Shown here in pieces: positions 1-10,354 of a DNA stretch of 64,000 nt. Both the position numbers and the translations under genes were made by a program. Origin of the DNA: Euborellia annulipes (taxonomy: Eukaryota; Arthropoda; Insecta; Dermaptera; Anisolabididae); the NCBI GenBank assembly GCA_023213315.1, contig JAKCPI010027501.1, positions 124,001 to 188,000 on the forward strand, written 5' to 3'. How positions within the stretch are numbered: the stretch's first letter is position 1; every line of letters starts with the position of its first letter. The notes below the pieces were generated by a model. That model searched no databases, was not told the origin of the DNA, and saw only the letters and a program-made list of their open reading frames with translations.

Positions 1-44
1 TTACTTAAGGAATTAAATAAAAATCTTTTATTTAATTAATTAAT

Positions 45-100
45 TAATTAACCGTCGACGTTTCGGTCGCAAATCACGACCTTCCTCAGGACGATTAATT
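45..100 (-). ncRNA. Type I hammerhead ribozyme motif (minus copy)
   Basis: Read on the minus strand: stem I strand AATTAATCGTC, core CTGAGGA, stem II GGTCG/CGACC, GAAA, 2-nt palindromic stem III CG, cleavage dinucleotide UC, then GACGGTTAATT. The last block pairs with the first over 11 positions with one G-T wobble. All conserved hammerhead core positions are present. The 2-bp stem III suggests activity as a dimer, as described for hammerheads of Penelope-like elements. Confidence 0.72.
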
Positions 101-180
101 GTTAGAATATAAGGTTAACAGTATTATATTCAATTACCATTATAAATTATACAATAATACTGTTAACCTTGTATTCTAAC

Positions 181-235
181 AATTAATCGTTCTGAGGAAG
201 GTCGTGATTTGCGACCGAAACGTCGACGGTTAATT
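181..235 (+). ncRNA. Type I hammerhead ribozyme motif (plus copy)
   Basis: AATTAATCGTT precedes CTGAGGA (192-198). Stem II is GGTCG/CGACC, GAAA lies at 217-220, then CG, then TC, then GACGGTTAATT (225-235), which pairs with the 5' strand over 11 positions with two wobbles. It is the mirror copy of the motif at 45-100, so a transcript through either strand would contain one ribozyme and the antisense of the other. Confidence 0.72.
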
Positions 236-720
236 AAATAAAAGTTTTTTATTTAATTTCTTGGCTGCAAAGTCTCCTATACACATTTTAAAATTTTAAT
301 ATATATTTCACTTTCTATAGTTTTATTTTATTTATTATTCTCCTCAAGTGGTGTTGCTGAAGTTTGGTTTATTAAAGAGAAAGAAAAACGCTTTATTTTC
401 AGCAATTGTTTTTAATTCGTTAGTAAGGCAATATTTCCATATATTTCGGAGACCTATCGGCACTCCTTCCTCAGTGGATCTATATTAACATAAAAGGGGA
501 CATCTGTGAGAAAGGGCGGTGGGTCATAAATAATGTTTCGAAAAAATGTTACAAAAAGATACATACTTGCCCTCAATTCACCACATTACGGCCCTTATAA
601 TTAAAACGCTTGGAAGCGACATGTTATTTAACCAGCAATTAATACCACTGAACCACCGAAATGTCGTATCAAAACGTCATTCTCAATTTACTAAAAAGAA
701 TTCGATTAAATGAATAGAGA

Positions 721-726
<6 letters not shown>

Positions 727-763
<37 letters not shown>

Positions 764-905
764 GAATGGGTGCATAAGGTCCGAAGACCTATAATGACCA
801 ATAGTCACATGCAGCCAGGAAGAAAATAAAAACAAAAGGAGAAGCATAAAGGGGAAACTCAACTGCGGGAACTGAGAAGATGCCTGTTGAGGATTTTCCT
901 TGTCT
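727..905 (-). mobile_element. 5'-truncated LINE, poly-A tail
   Basis: On the minus strand this matches the last ~125 bases of the LINE fragment at 54298-54826 (end of the reading frame, 3' UTR ending CTTATGCACCCATTCC) followed by a long A tail, seen here as a T run at 727-762. Severe 5' truncation with an intact poly-A tail is typical of target-primed reverse transcription. The apparent 75-residue reading frame across it is only this tail. Confidence 0.75.
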
Positions 906-939
906 GACAATTTTTACTAAAGCTTTTGTATGTATTTTT

Positions 940-1609
940 ACTTTCTCTTACCTCTATATATATGTTAATATATATATATAGAGAGAAAGTATTGGATTCA
1001 TGTCAAAAATTCGATGTCGAGATTTTGATGGATCTTCACGTTTTGAGGTCCCCTGAATCCAAAAAAGTGGTTTTCGCGACATGATCTGTCTGTGTGTCTG
1101 TCTGTGTGTGTGTCTGTGAACAAAATATCTCAAGAACGAAAAGAGCTAGGAGGTTGAAATTGTATATTTAAGTTAAGCACCCCATGGGACGTGACACGAA
1201 GCTTTTGAACAAAATCGACCAAAGAGTACTAGTACTTTACTGATGCACTTTTTCAGTTTTTTTCGATTTTCTATAAATTTGCTCCAACGATTTTTTTTAA
1301 ATTCAAAAATCAATTATTTTTTAGATTCTCTTTAAAATGTATATTCTTATTTTGTGATTGAAATCTTCTGAAGACCACTTTACTCCTGTACTACATAGAA
1401 AAGATAGGAGAAATGGTTGCCATGGTAACAAAATATAAATATTTTCCCATACTTGTAAATTTTACATCTTGAAAATCGAATGTACCGTACTGTCGGAAAC
1501 TAAATACATGTCGACACAAAAAATCTGGTGTGACAAGCACAGAACACAACTTTCGATTATCGAAGGTAAGAGAAAGTTGTGTGCTGTGCGCCAGTCACAC
1601 CAGATTTTT
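940..1609 (-). mobile_element. Helentron-like element (HINE), full length
   Basis: One of the best complete copies of the window's dominant repeat. I call + the orientation that starts with the large hairpin beginning TCTGGTGTGAC. In that sense: hairpin of about 85 bases (TCTGGTGTGAC to GTCACACCAGA), body of ~500 bases, an internal (GTCT)n-like tract, and an AT-rich terminal hairpin ending GGTAAGAGAAAGT. The 13-bp end motif recurs inverted in the loop of the 5' hairpin. There is no reading frame. Both ends abut T/A runs, so a short A/T target is likely. Confidence 0.7.
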
Positions 1610-1899
1610 AAAAATAGAAATAATTCCTAGATTAATTTATATTATCATAGATTTGAGAAATTAATTTTTAACTATTTTTATAAATTTTATAATATATATT
1701 TCGGATTTCCTATCTAATTGAATCAAATGATTAATAATTGCTGGCTAAATAACATGTCGCTTCCAAGCGTTTTAATTATAAGGGCCGTAATGTGGTGAAT
1801 TGAGGGGAAGTATGTATCTTTTTGTAACATTTTTTCGAAACATTATTTATGACCCACCGCCCTTTCTCACAGATGTCCCCTTTTATGTTAATATAGATC

Positions 1900-1945
1900 C
1901 ACTGAGGAAGGAGTGCCGATAGGTCTCCGAAATATATGGAAATAT
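1900..1945 (+). ncRNA. Hammerhead-like motif, divergent sequence
   Basis: CTGAGGA, stem II GGAG/CTCC, GAAA, 2-nt palindrome TA, UA, then TGGA pairing with TCCA directly before the core. The sequence differs from the copies at 45-235 but the layout is the same. A mirror copy lies on the minus strand at about 440-480. Confidence 0.5.
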
Positions 1946-2166
1946 TGCCTTACTAACGAATTAAAAACAATTGCTGAAAATAAAGCGTTTTTCTTTCTCT
2001 TTATTTATTATTTATTAGTTTATATTTATTCTTTTGAGACTTGGAGAGGAAGGGTTTGAATTAACAAATGAAATATCAGTTTTTTAAAAAATCTAATCAA
2101 TAAAACGAGAAAAAATGTATTTTAAAATCTATAATAGAAAGTTAGCATATAAATGAATCTCTTTAC

Positions 2167-2253
2167 CTGTTCGAACACATTGTTCACTGTCGCACCGATG
2201 AGAAATGAGGGTGTCTGCATTCGGACCATTAAAAAATCTCACTGGAAATCCTC
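2167..2253 (-). CDS. Internal exon, possible M13 peptidase ectodomain start
   Basis: The minus strand shows a good acceptor (TTTCCTTGCAG) and donor (CAG|GTAAAG) around 87 bases that are open in the phase left by the exon at 4402-4528 (2 bases, 28 codons, 1 base). The codons include the stretch RCDSEQCVRTG. A membrane helix in the previous exon followed ~20 residues later by C-x4-C-V/I is how type II M13 metallopeptidases (neprilysin, ECE) begin their extracellular part. The HExxH zinc site would be in later exons, which are not in the window, so the family call is only an inference. Any downstream exons must lie below 2167 or beyond the window start. Confidence 0.55.
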
Positions 2254-2394
2254 CTGCAAGGAAATAATTATTATGATTATCGTTTATAAATTTATTCTAA
2301 AAATTTACTCTTAAAATGATAAAAGAGAATTTGATTTAAATTATCGACTTAATAGCACCCTCTCTTCTTCAAGGTGTCAATCAATCACCTTATA

Positions 2395-3422
2395 CGGGGC
2401 CGCAGACAGGGGGGGGGGGGCAGGGGGGCTATATCCCCGGGGCCCGGGCCCTCCGAGGGGGCCCGGGCCCATTGCGCTCTCACCTTAAAATTCTAATAAA
2501 AATTAAGTTTCATGGTTAAAATTTCAATTAAAAAAAAATCATTTTCCAGAAATTTTTTTCCTCAAGGGGCCCCGGCCCTTTAAGCTCAAATCCTAAAATT
2601 TCAATTAAAAAAAAATCATTTTTTTGAAATTTTTTTCCTCAGGGGGCCCGGGCCCTTTAAGCTTAAATTTTTCTTAAAATTTCAATTAAAAAAATCATTT
2701 TCTTGAAATTTTTTTCCTCAGGGGGCCCGGGCCCTTTAAGCTTAAATTTTTCTTAAAATTTCAATTAAAAAAAATCATTTTCTTGAAATTTTTTTCCTCA
2801 GGGGGCCCGGGCCCTTTAAGCTTAAATTTTTCTTAAAATTTCAATTAAAAAAATCATTTTCTTGAAATTTTCTTCTTCAGGGGGCCCGGGCCCTTTAAGC
2901 TTAAATTTTTCTTAAAATTTCAATTAAAAAAATCATTTTCTTGAAATTTTTTTCTTCAGGGGGCCCGGGCCCTTTAAGCTTAAATTTTTCTTAAAATTTC
3001 AATTAAAAAAATCATTTTCTTGAAATTTTTTTCTTCAGGGGGCCCGGTCCTTTTAACCTCAAATCAAGTTTGATATTTTTCACGACTCAGGATAGCTAAA
3101 AACGCAGATTTCAGTGACTAATTTTCAAAAAATTTTCCATCCCCCCAGATTTCCCCCGAATTTCTCTGTCCGGATCTGGCCTCGATAAATTATTGTAACT
3201 CTTTGGTTAGAAAATTTTGAAAAAATTTTAATTTTATTTAATAAATATTTTAAGCTAGGTATAACTATTTCAAAAGTTGTCTCAAAAACTGTGTAAAAAA
3301 TTGTTGGCATGAAGGCCACAGTAGCCTTTTATATACTAAAAAAAAAACTTAGTTTTTTTTTTTTTTTGGGGGGGCGTATTAGTAAGTAGCCCCGGGGCCC
3401 GTCAAGTCTGTCTGCGGCCCTG
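2395..3422. mobile_element. hAT element with internal satellite
   Basis: The 8-bp duplication ACCTTATA flanks the element exactly (2387-2394 and 3423-3430). The ends are imperfect inverted repeats reading GGGCCGCAGACAG inward, the right one ending CAGGGCCGC on the reverse strand as in other hAT elements here. The interior is non-coding: G/C runs near both ends and a tandem satellite (2500-3060). The 64-residue reading frame at 3125-3319 on the minus strand has no recognisable domain and is taken as chance. Confidence 0.8.
2500..3060. repeat. ~77-bp tandem satellite inside hAT
   Basis: About seven head-to-tail units, each containing GGGGGCCCGGGCCCTTTAAG, an AT-rich TTAAAATTTCAATT block and ATCATTTTCTTG. 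The inner units are nearly identical, while the outermost two at the left are more diverged. It lies entirely between the hAT ends and so was probably amplified inside the element. Confidence 0.85.
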
Positions 3423-3430
3423 ACCTTATA

Positions 3431-4401
3431 TAAAACTAATTGATCCCGAGCAAACATTAATTATTTACATCTTTAAACATCGTTAATCTCATCGTTTGAT
3501 TTATTTTCTTACAATATTGATATGTCTTTTTTTCTTCTTAAATTTAAATAGAGAAAAATTTTTTAATGCAAAAATATTTAAATCTTAATTTTTTTTTACT
3601 TTCCTAATCCAATATTTCCCTAATCATTCAATGCTCTAATTGGATTTTTTTTTCTTTTTGCATCATTGGTGATGCAATGAATTGTCTCCGGTCCATCTCA
3701 CTTTGATTTTTCATCTTTTTTTAATCCGATGAGTCATTTTAGAGATTACTATGCTTTGATTCAACAGAAATTTATTGATATAAACCCGTGTTTTTTTTTT
3801 ATTCTAATTGAGTTTTAATGAAACTTCCTCATTTCATCTCGATATGGTATTTTTAATCAGTATAAATGGCCTAGGAGGGAGAATTTTTTTCAATTTCCCC
3901 TTTGCTTTCATTATATTTCTTTCTAAACCTCACAAATGATGAATTCATGGATTGGTGACCAGGCTCTTTTTTTTTACTAAACTCAATATTTCTCGATCTA
4001 GTTAGATATTTTTCGAGATCTATAGGCCTATATTTGAATAAGATAATATTATTCAAAATACCTCGGCTCGGACTTAACTAGTCATAGTTTCTCGATCTGT
4101 TCAAATTTTCTAGCATAATATTCAAAGATTGTAACATAGTAATTAAAATTTTTAATTTTTGTAATCCACGCTAAAGTCTACAAGTAATAAAAAATTCGTA
4201 ACCTTTGGGTTGAAAAATATGTTTGGAAACGGCTCTCATATATTTTAATCTGTTGGAAAAATTCAGGAAATCATTTTCCTTTTTCATCCGTTTAATATAA
4301 TTTATAATACTATATCTTAGAAGTTTTTTTTATTGTTTAAATTATCATCCAGCGGAATCAAAATGGGATTTTTTTTTAAATATTAAAATATTAAAACTCA
4401 C
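3431..4401. other. No gene seen; probable intron
   Basis: AT-rich sequence between the two minus-strand exons of the membrane-protein gene. I see no reading frame with codon-like composition, no RNA gene and no recognisable repeat boundary. It is most simply intron. Confidence 0.5.
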
Positions 4402-4528
4402 CTGTAAGGACGAGGAAAAGTATTGCCGCGCCGGAGAGTACAAGCGCGATAGCAAGTAGTGCCACTACTTGCACTAGCCTTGGCACCGCCGAGTCCCGTA
4501 CTCTCTCGGGGTCGTCGTCTTGCGTTAC
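4402..4528 (-). CDS. Transmembrane exon of a membrane protein
   Basis: Minus-strand exon with a polypyrimidine acceptor (T-rich run, then TTGTAAG) and a consensus donor ACAG|GTGAGT. The 127 bases are GC-rich in an AT-rich region and open in one frame (42 codons plus 1 base). The product has an acidic/charged start (VTQDDDPERVRD) and then about 27 hydrophobic residues of A, L, V and I, a clear membrane helix, ending LFLVLTG. The phase fits the exon at 2167-2253. Charged short cytoplasmic segment, helix, then extracellular cysteines suggests a type II protein, and an M13 metallopeptidase is one possibility. The start codon must be in an upstream exon at higher coordinates, which I could not locate. 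Confidence 0.65.
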
Positions 4529-4754
4529 CTTACAATAAAAAAAAAAACACACCCTCTTTTAACTTCAAAATTCATCACAAAGTTCAAGGCTTGGGAATGA
4601 GTGAATGTGTGAGAAAAAGATGCACCCTTTCAGCCTTGGAATTTCATGCATATATCCATTAACCGGAACAAAATTTACATAGAGGTTATTTCCTTTTTGA
4701 TTTTCAATGAGCGTTTATACAAAATATATCCCGTGGTGATTTTTAACATATTTA

Positions 4755-4955
4755 GCATGCTTGTAATTTACTAGCCGCGCCACCCGCCTTCGGCGGGCTT
4801 CGCATCTAACCAGGGTGGCTTCGCATCTAACCAGGGTGGCTTCGCCTCTCGCCTTTTCTTAATTATCAGAAGCTCTGCCGTCAGCCTTGGCGTCTAGACG
4901 CCCCTGGACCTCCCTCCAACTGTCTCGGACCCGCCTGCGGCGGACCCACGCCTTT
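4755..4955. repeat. GC-rich short repeat with palindromes
   Basis: Contains a palindrome CCGCCTTCGGCGGGC and three near-copies of GGCTTCGC.TCTAACCAGGGT in tandem, followed by GC-rich sequence ending at a SINE tail. Similar GGGTGGCGCGGCTAG and GCGAAGC phrases recur near 10380, 38440 and 43900, so it is probably a dispersed repeat and not a gene. Confidence 0.4.
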
Positions 4956-5070
4956 TATTTTTTTTTAAACACTACACTTCTTTCCTAATCACACTCACAC
5001 ACACATACACACAGTCTTTTCGGCAACTCAGGCCATATAAGAGTTTGACGATAAGCCTAACGATAAATAG
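4956..5070 (-). mobile_element. tRNA-SINE tail fragment
   Basis: Minus-strand copy of the 3' part of the main SINE: TTGCCGAAAAGACTGTGTG, then a (GTGTGA)n-like tract, then the A-rich tail. The tRNA-like head is missing. Confidence 0.6.
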
Positions 5071-5081
5071 CCTTTGCTAAT

Positions 5082-5334
5082 TTATTTGACCCCTATTACG
5101 CATTAGTGTGTCAAGCGCCGAAAAATTAAAAATTGAGTTAAGCACGGAATATTGTTTTAAATGCCATAATTAATAGTATTTTTTATGAAATATGCCCTAA
5201 AAAATTTATATTTAATGTTACTTGCACAATTGACAAAAAAAATATATAATCTAATCAAAACAAAAAACTATAATGTTAATTTTCTCAAATCTTGGTGGCG
5301 CTTGACACACTAATGCGTAACAGGGTCCATTTGA
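5082..5334. mobile_element. MITE, family GGACCCTGTTA
   Basis: About 250 bases with inverted ends; the right end reads GCGCTTGACACACTAATGCG into CAGGGTCCA and the left is its (slightly mutated) complement. A second copy is at 26108-26362 and a fragment at 61508-61600. No coding content. The small reading frames here are chance. Confidence 0.65.
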
Positions 5335-5843
5335 TAGATACAATAATTTTGATTGATTCTTATATGCGGTCCTCGTCAGTTTTTTTTTTTTATTTTGTTC
5401 GTTTAGTCGAAAGCTATTTAGTAATAAAAGGTTGCCCATCCTGCGAATCATTCATTATTGCAAAGAAGTTATATAACTTAGAAAACGATTAAATTATCTT
5501 ACAGGAAATTTATTAAAATAATTGTCTATTTGTCTGGTAAATTAAATCAATCAATATTTTAATAATTGTATAATAATACAATCAATGATTTTGTTCGCTC
5601 GGATGGTTTGTTTCTATGAGCATGACGTTTCGATTTTCGTTTAAGTAACCTTTCTTAAAAAAAAATGTGTGAATAATTTTTATAATAACAAGACGATTAA
5701 AATCAAATCTATTTTTTATATAAATTTTTTTTAAAAAATGCAAATAATCTAAAGTAAATTTAGAGAAGGAAAATTTGACTATTTTTTTGGCATAGGGGAA
5801 AATCCATAAAGATGTAATTTTATTATTTTTTTTATTAATAAGG

Positions 5844-6514
5844 AAAAATCTGGTGTGACTGGCGCACAGCACACAACTTTCTCTTACCTTCGGTAATCGA
5901 AAGTTGTGTTCTGTGCTTGTCACACCAGATTTTTCGTGTCGAAATATATTTAGTTCCCGACAGTACGGTACATTTGAATTCAGATGTAAAATTTATAAGT
6001 ATGGGAAAATATTTATATTTTGTTACCATGGCAACCATTTTTCCTATCTTTCCTATGAAACACAAGAGTAAAGTGGTCTTCAGAAGATTTCAATCGCAAA
6101 ATGAGAATATACATTTTAAAGAGCATCTAAAAAATAATTGATTTTTGAATTTTAAAAAAAATCGTTGGAGCAAATTTTGAGAAAATCGAAAAAAACTGAA
6201 AAAGTACATCAGTAAAGTACTAGTACTCTTTGGCCGATTTTGATTAAAAGCTTATTTTTTCGGTCCCGGGGGGTGTTTAACTTAAATATAAAATTTCAAC
6301 CTCATAGCTCAATTCCTTCATCCTTAAAATTGAACACACACACACCCCCCCCCACACACACAGACAGACAGACCATGTCGCGAAAACCACTTTTTTGGAT
6401 TCAGGGGACCTCAAAACGTGAAGATCCATCAAAATCTCGACATCGAATTTTTGACATGAATCCAATACTTTCTCTCTCTATATATATTACATATATACAT
6501 AGGTAAGAGAAAGT
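5844..6514 (+). mobile_element. Helentron-like element (HINE), full length
   Basis: Complete copy: hairpin with CACAGCACACAAC and its complement, TTTCCGACAGTACGGTAC, (CACA)n/(CAGA)n tract near 6330-6370, and the terminal hairpin ending GGTAAGAGAAAGT. The short reading frames called in both directions are by-products of the family and recur in other copies. Confidence 0.7.
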
Positions 6515-7737
6515 AAAAAAGACATACAGGGACTCTCGTTCATTAAAAGTTTTCAAGGAAGAAGTTGCGAGAAAATTTTGAACTATGGCATATTCATGTT
6601 TTATAATATTCTCTTTTTTTAAATAATTAAATTAAACAGGATATTATTGAGTTAAAGATTTAATCAGAATAATTTAAAGTTAAGAAATTTGTTAGAATTG
6701 TGAAGCTTGAAAAAATAAGTCTGTATTTATTCTTATAAATTATATAATATAAATATGTACCTAGGATGAATCATAATTTATAGTGGTTTATCTCTTTTTT
6801 TAAATTTTTTAATCTTCAAGTCTTGTTATTTACCATATATTCCGGTTTTTACTAACTAGAACATTTTAAATGATGATTTTGTTTCTACTCTCTCTTGAAA
6901 CTACTTTTCTTTTGATGATTTGAAAATTTTTCTAACAAGTTCAAAAAGATTCGATTCTAATCTAATCAATTTATTTTCACTTCATTTTATTCTCTAATTT
7001 ATTTATTATACATATATTTAAAACTTGCTTTTTAAAATTTCTACCTGTTGAAAAATTGAGTAGGTGGCAATGGCAATAACTTTCTGCTCTTGTTGTAGAG
7101 AAATTCAAGCCATTAAAAAAGATCTCATTATTTTTTTTATTTTAGAACTTCAAACTAAAATACTCTAAACCGGATGGGTGTTCTAAAAAGAATAATTTTT
7201 TTTTAAATAATTACAAAAATCTATAGTGTCCGTCTGTCTGCCCATTTGTCCGCTGTTTGACCAACATCCCGTTGGAATTTCCTCTTCTTCACTCTTGTAT
7301 AGGACATAATGGAGAGTCCAGAAAAAAATTCTCGGTTCCCCAAATCCCTAAATGGGGAGACTCAAAAATTCAGCATTATTTCAATAGAAAGCATTGGATT
7401 CTACCCCACCTTATAAAAAAAAAAATCAAACCCAATTAATTATAATAATCTCCGATGATTTTATTTGGATACCAAATGGCTTAAATAAATTTTCTTTTTT
7501 TTCCTATTCTCATTGGAATATATAGATAGGTTAAAACAAAGTACATAAAAAATATAATTTTTTGAATATCAATATTTTAACAAATAGCTACAGTAATAAT
7601 TTTTTTAAAAATAGGTCAGAGCCTATATATTTCTTAATGAACCAGATATATATATATATATATATGCCTACTCTATACGTAGGTCTATTTATATTAATTC
7701 TCTGAAACCACTTGTCTGAAAAATTTAGACACATTTA
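6515..7737. other. No gene seen
   Basis: AT-rich. A short phrase near 7460-7490 (GGATACCAAATGGCTTAAAT) is a fragment of the SINE body, and there is an (AT)n run near 7650. Nothing else is supported. Confidence 0.5.
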
Positions 7738-7847
7738 GGTCCCCGGGCAAGACCCAAAGCCCGCGGTTAATTTATTTTTTATGGTCCTGTATATTATCAT
7801 ACTTATATATAAATGCCTTAAACACGTGTCCGATGTGTGAAACAACC

Positions 7848-7906
7848 AATCAGGCCTCAGGGATAGCGCTGATTGGCGAAATACAGAGAGGGCGGAGCCG
7901 GAGAGG
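7848..7906 (+). promoter_or_regulatory. CCAAT/GC-box cluster
   Basis: AACCAATCAGG, its inverted counterpart TGATTGGCG about 20 bases later, and GAGGGCGGAGCC lie within 60 bases. These match the binding consensus of NF-Y (CCAAT, twice) and Sp-type factors (GGGCGG). No TATA box or convincing first exon follows before the minisatellite at 8003. It could be a real promoter or a transcriptional start inside a repeat. Confidence 0.3.
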
Positions 7907-8002
7907 CAAATTCAAATTTTTTTTTAACCAGGAGAGATATCAATTTGGTTTCTTCCCTAAAGCCTTCCCTTGATAAGAATCTAAATTCGTTGTTTCAGAG
8001 TT

Positions 8003-10098
8003 TTTTTTAAATTCGGCAGCCCCCCCCCCCCCCCAAATTTTTTAATTCTTCTATATCTTCAAATATAAACATGCTTTTTTGGATTTAAAATTCTTGAATG
8101 AATATCTATCAAGGGATTTAAAAGTTTAAATATTTTTTGTGTAATTGCCCCCCCCCCCCCGAAATTTTTAATTCTTCTATTTCTTCAAATAAAAACATGC
8201 TTTTTTGGATTTAAAATTCTTGAATGAATATCTATCAAGGGATTTAAAAGTTGAAAGATTTTTTGTGTAATTGCCCCCCCCCGAAATTTTTAATTCTTCT
8301 ATTTCTTCAAATAAAAACATGCTTTTTTGGATTTAAAATTCTTGAATGAATATCTATCAAGGGATTTAAAAGTTGAAAGATTTTTTTGTGTAATTGCCCC
8401 CCCCCCCCGAAATTTTTAATTCTTCTATTTCTTCAAATATTAACATGCTTTTTTGGATTTAAAATTCTTCAATGAATATCTATCAAGGGATTTAAAAGTT
8501 GAAAGATTTTTTGTGTAATTGCCCCCCCCCCCCCCGAAATTTTTAATTCTTCTATTTCTTCAAATAAAAACATGCTTTTTTGGATTTAAAATTCTTCAAT
8601 GAATATCTATCAAGGGATTTAAAAGTTGAAAGATTTTTTGTGTAATTGCCCCCCCCCCCCCCGAAATTTTTAATTCTTCTGTTTCTTCAAATATTAACAT
8701 GCTTTTTTGGATTTAAAATTCTTGAATGAATATCTATCAAGGGATTTAAAAGTTTTAAAATTCTTCAATTTCAAATATTAACATGCTTTTTTGGATTTAA
8801 AATTCTTGAATGAATATCTATCAAGGGATTTAAAAGTTAAGAGATTTTTTGTGTAATTGCCCCCCCCCCCGAAATTTTTAATTCTTCTATTTCTTCAAAT
8901 ATTAACATGCTTTTTTGGATTTAAAATTCTTCAATTTCAAATATTAACATGCTTTTTTGGATTTAAAATTCTTGAATGAATATCTATCAAGGGATTTAAA
9001 AGTTTAAATATTTTTTGTGTAATTGCCCCCCCCCCCCCCGAAATTTTTAATTCTTCTATTTCTTCAAATATTAACATGCTTTTTTGGATTTAAAATTCTT
9101 GAATGAATATCTATCAAGGGATTTAAAAGTTTAAATATTTTTTGTGTAATTGCCCCCCCCCCCCCCCGAAATTTTTAATTCTTCTATTTCTTCAAATATT
9201 AACATGCTTTTTTGGATTTAAAATTCTTCAATGAATATCTATCAAGGAATTTAAAAGTTGAAAGATTTTTTGTGTAATTGCCCCCCCCCCCCCCGAAATT
9301 TTTAATTCTTCTGTTTCTTCAAATATTAACATGCTTTTTTGGATTTAAAATTCTTGAATGAATATCTATCAAGGGATTTAAAAGTTTAAATATTTTTTGT
9401 ATAATTGCCCCCCCTCCCTCCGAAAAATTTAATTCTTCTGTTTCTTCAAATCTTAACATGCTTTTTTGGATTTAAAATTCTTTAATTTCAAATATTAACA
9501 TTTTTTTTTGGATTTAAAATTCTTGAATGAATATCTATCAAGGGATTTAAAAGTTTTAATATTTTTTGTGTAATTGCCCCCCCCCCTCCCGAAATTTTTA
9601 ATTCTTCTGTTTCTTCAAATATTAAGATGCTTTTTTGGATTTAAAATTCTTGAATGAATATCTATCAAGGGATTTAAAAGTTTTAATATTTTTTGTGTAA
9701 TTGCCCCCCCCCCCCCCCGAAATTTTTAATTCTTCTGTTTCTTCAAATCTTAACATGCTTTTTTCGATTTAAAATTCTTCAATGAATATCTATCAAGGGA
9801 TTTAAAAGTTGAAGAATTTTTTGTGTAATTGCCCCCCCCCCTCCCGAAATTTTTAATTCTTCTATTTCTTCAAATATTAACATGCTTTTTTGGATTTAAA
9901 ATTCTTGAATGAATATCTATCAAGGGATTTAAAAGTTTAAAGATTTATTGTGCAATTGCCCCACCCTCGAAATTTTTAATTCTTCTATTTTTTTAAATAT
10001 TACCATGTTTTTTTGGATTTAAAATTCTTGAATCAATATCTATCAAGGGGTTTAAAAGTTTAAAGATTTATTGTGCAATTGCCCCACCCCCGAAATTT
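8003..10098. repeat. 2.1-kb minisatellite, ~125-bp units
   Basis: About 15 full units plus 3 partial ones. Each has a C run of 7 to 17 (mutated in the last two units), GAAATTTTTAATTCTTCT, ACATGCTTTTTTGGATTT, and TGAATATCTATCAAGG ending TTGTGTAATTG. Units differ mainly in C-run length and in a few positions (for example AAATAAAAA against AAATATTAA). Partial units near 8755, 8935 and 9480 lack the C run, which points to unequal exchange. There is no reading frame. Confidence 0.9.
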
Positions 10099-10354
10099 TT
10101 ATTTTAAAATTCTTGATTTTTTTTAATAGGTTCCTGTCCGCCTGATTTCATTTGCATGCCCGTTGGCTCGAATCAGTTTATTAAAGGGAAATTTAGGCTT
10201 GCTTCTTGCCCGTAATTTTCTCATGGCCTTCAAAACCCAGAGGCCGGGCAGGGCGAATACTCAAATTTTAAACTTGATTCATTGTATTTTCATTTAGGCA
10301 AAAATAATATGGGCTTTAAAATTAAGAGAAAAACTACTGATCACGTATCGAGAC

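Larger units (their letters stand above)
1..250. mobile_element. PLE-derived fold-back element, twin hammerheads
   Basis: Two arms of roughly 100 bases are inverted copies of each other around an AT-rich centre near position 145. Each arm ends in a GACGTTTCGGTCGC block and contains a complete hammerhead-like core, listed separately. The right side continues into TTGGCTGCA, a phrase that also follows the hammerheads near 52730, and a related AGCTGCATTC follows the one near 62020, so these are probably the same terminal repeat family. There is no coding sequence inside. The left boundary may lie outside the window. The link to Penelope-like elements rests on the GIY-YIG-bearing relative at 15079-16271. 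Confidence 0.7.
361..2010. mobile_element. Fold-back element with 275-bp inverted arms
   Basis: Arms at about 361-640 and 1734-2010 are near-identical inverted copies. Each holds a hammerhead-like core (plus copy: CTGAGGA 1912-1918, stem II GGAG/CTCC, GAAA 1929-1932, TA, UA, TGGA pairing with TCCA). The interior between the arms is occupied by a 5'-truncated LINE tail (727-905) and a Helentron-like element (940-1609), both apparently later insertions. The same hammerhead layout as the Penelope-like copy at 15079-16271 suggests the arms are PLE terminal repeats. No coding sequence of the founder is visible. Confidence 0.6.

Noticed and set aside
5582..6141. Reading frames of 113, 76 and 74 codons
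   Set aside because: They cover the Helentron-like element at 5844 and its AT-rich flank; the peptide phrases are shared with 26474, 43505 and 59131, all the same repeat.
8003..10098. CRISPR-like array
   Set aside because: The units are contiguous, without unique spacers, and the genome is eukaryotic.
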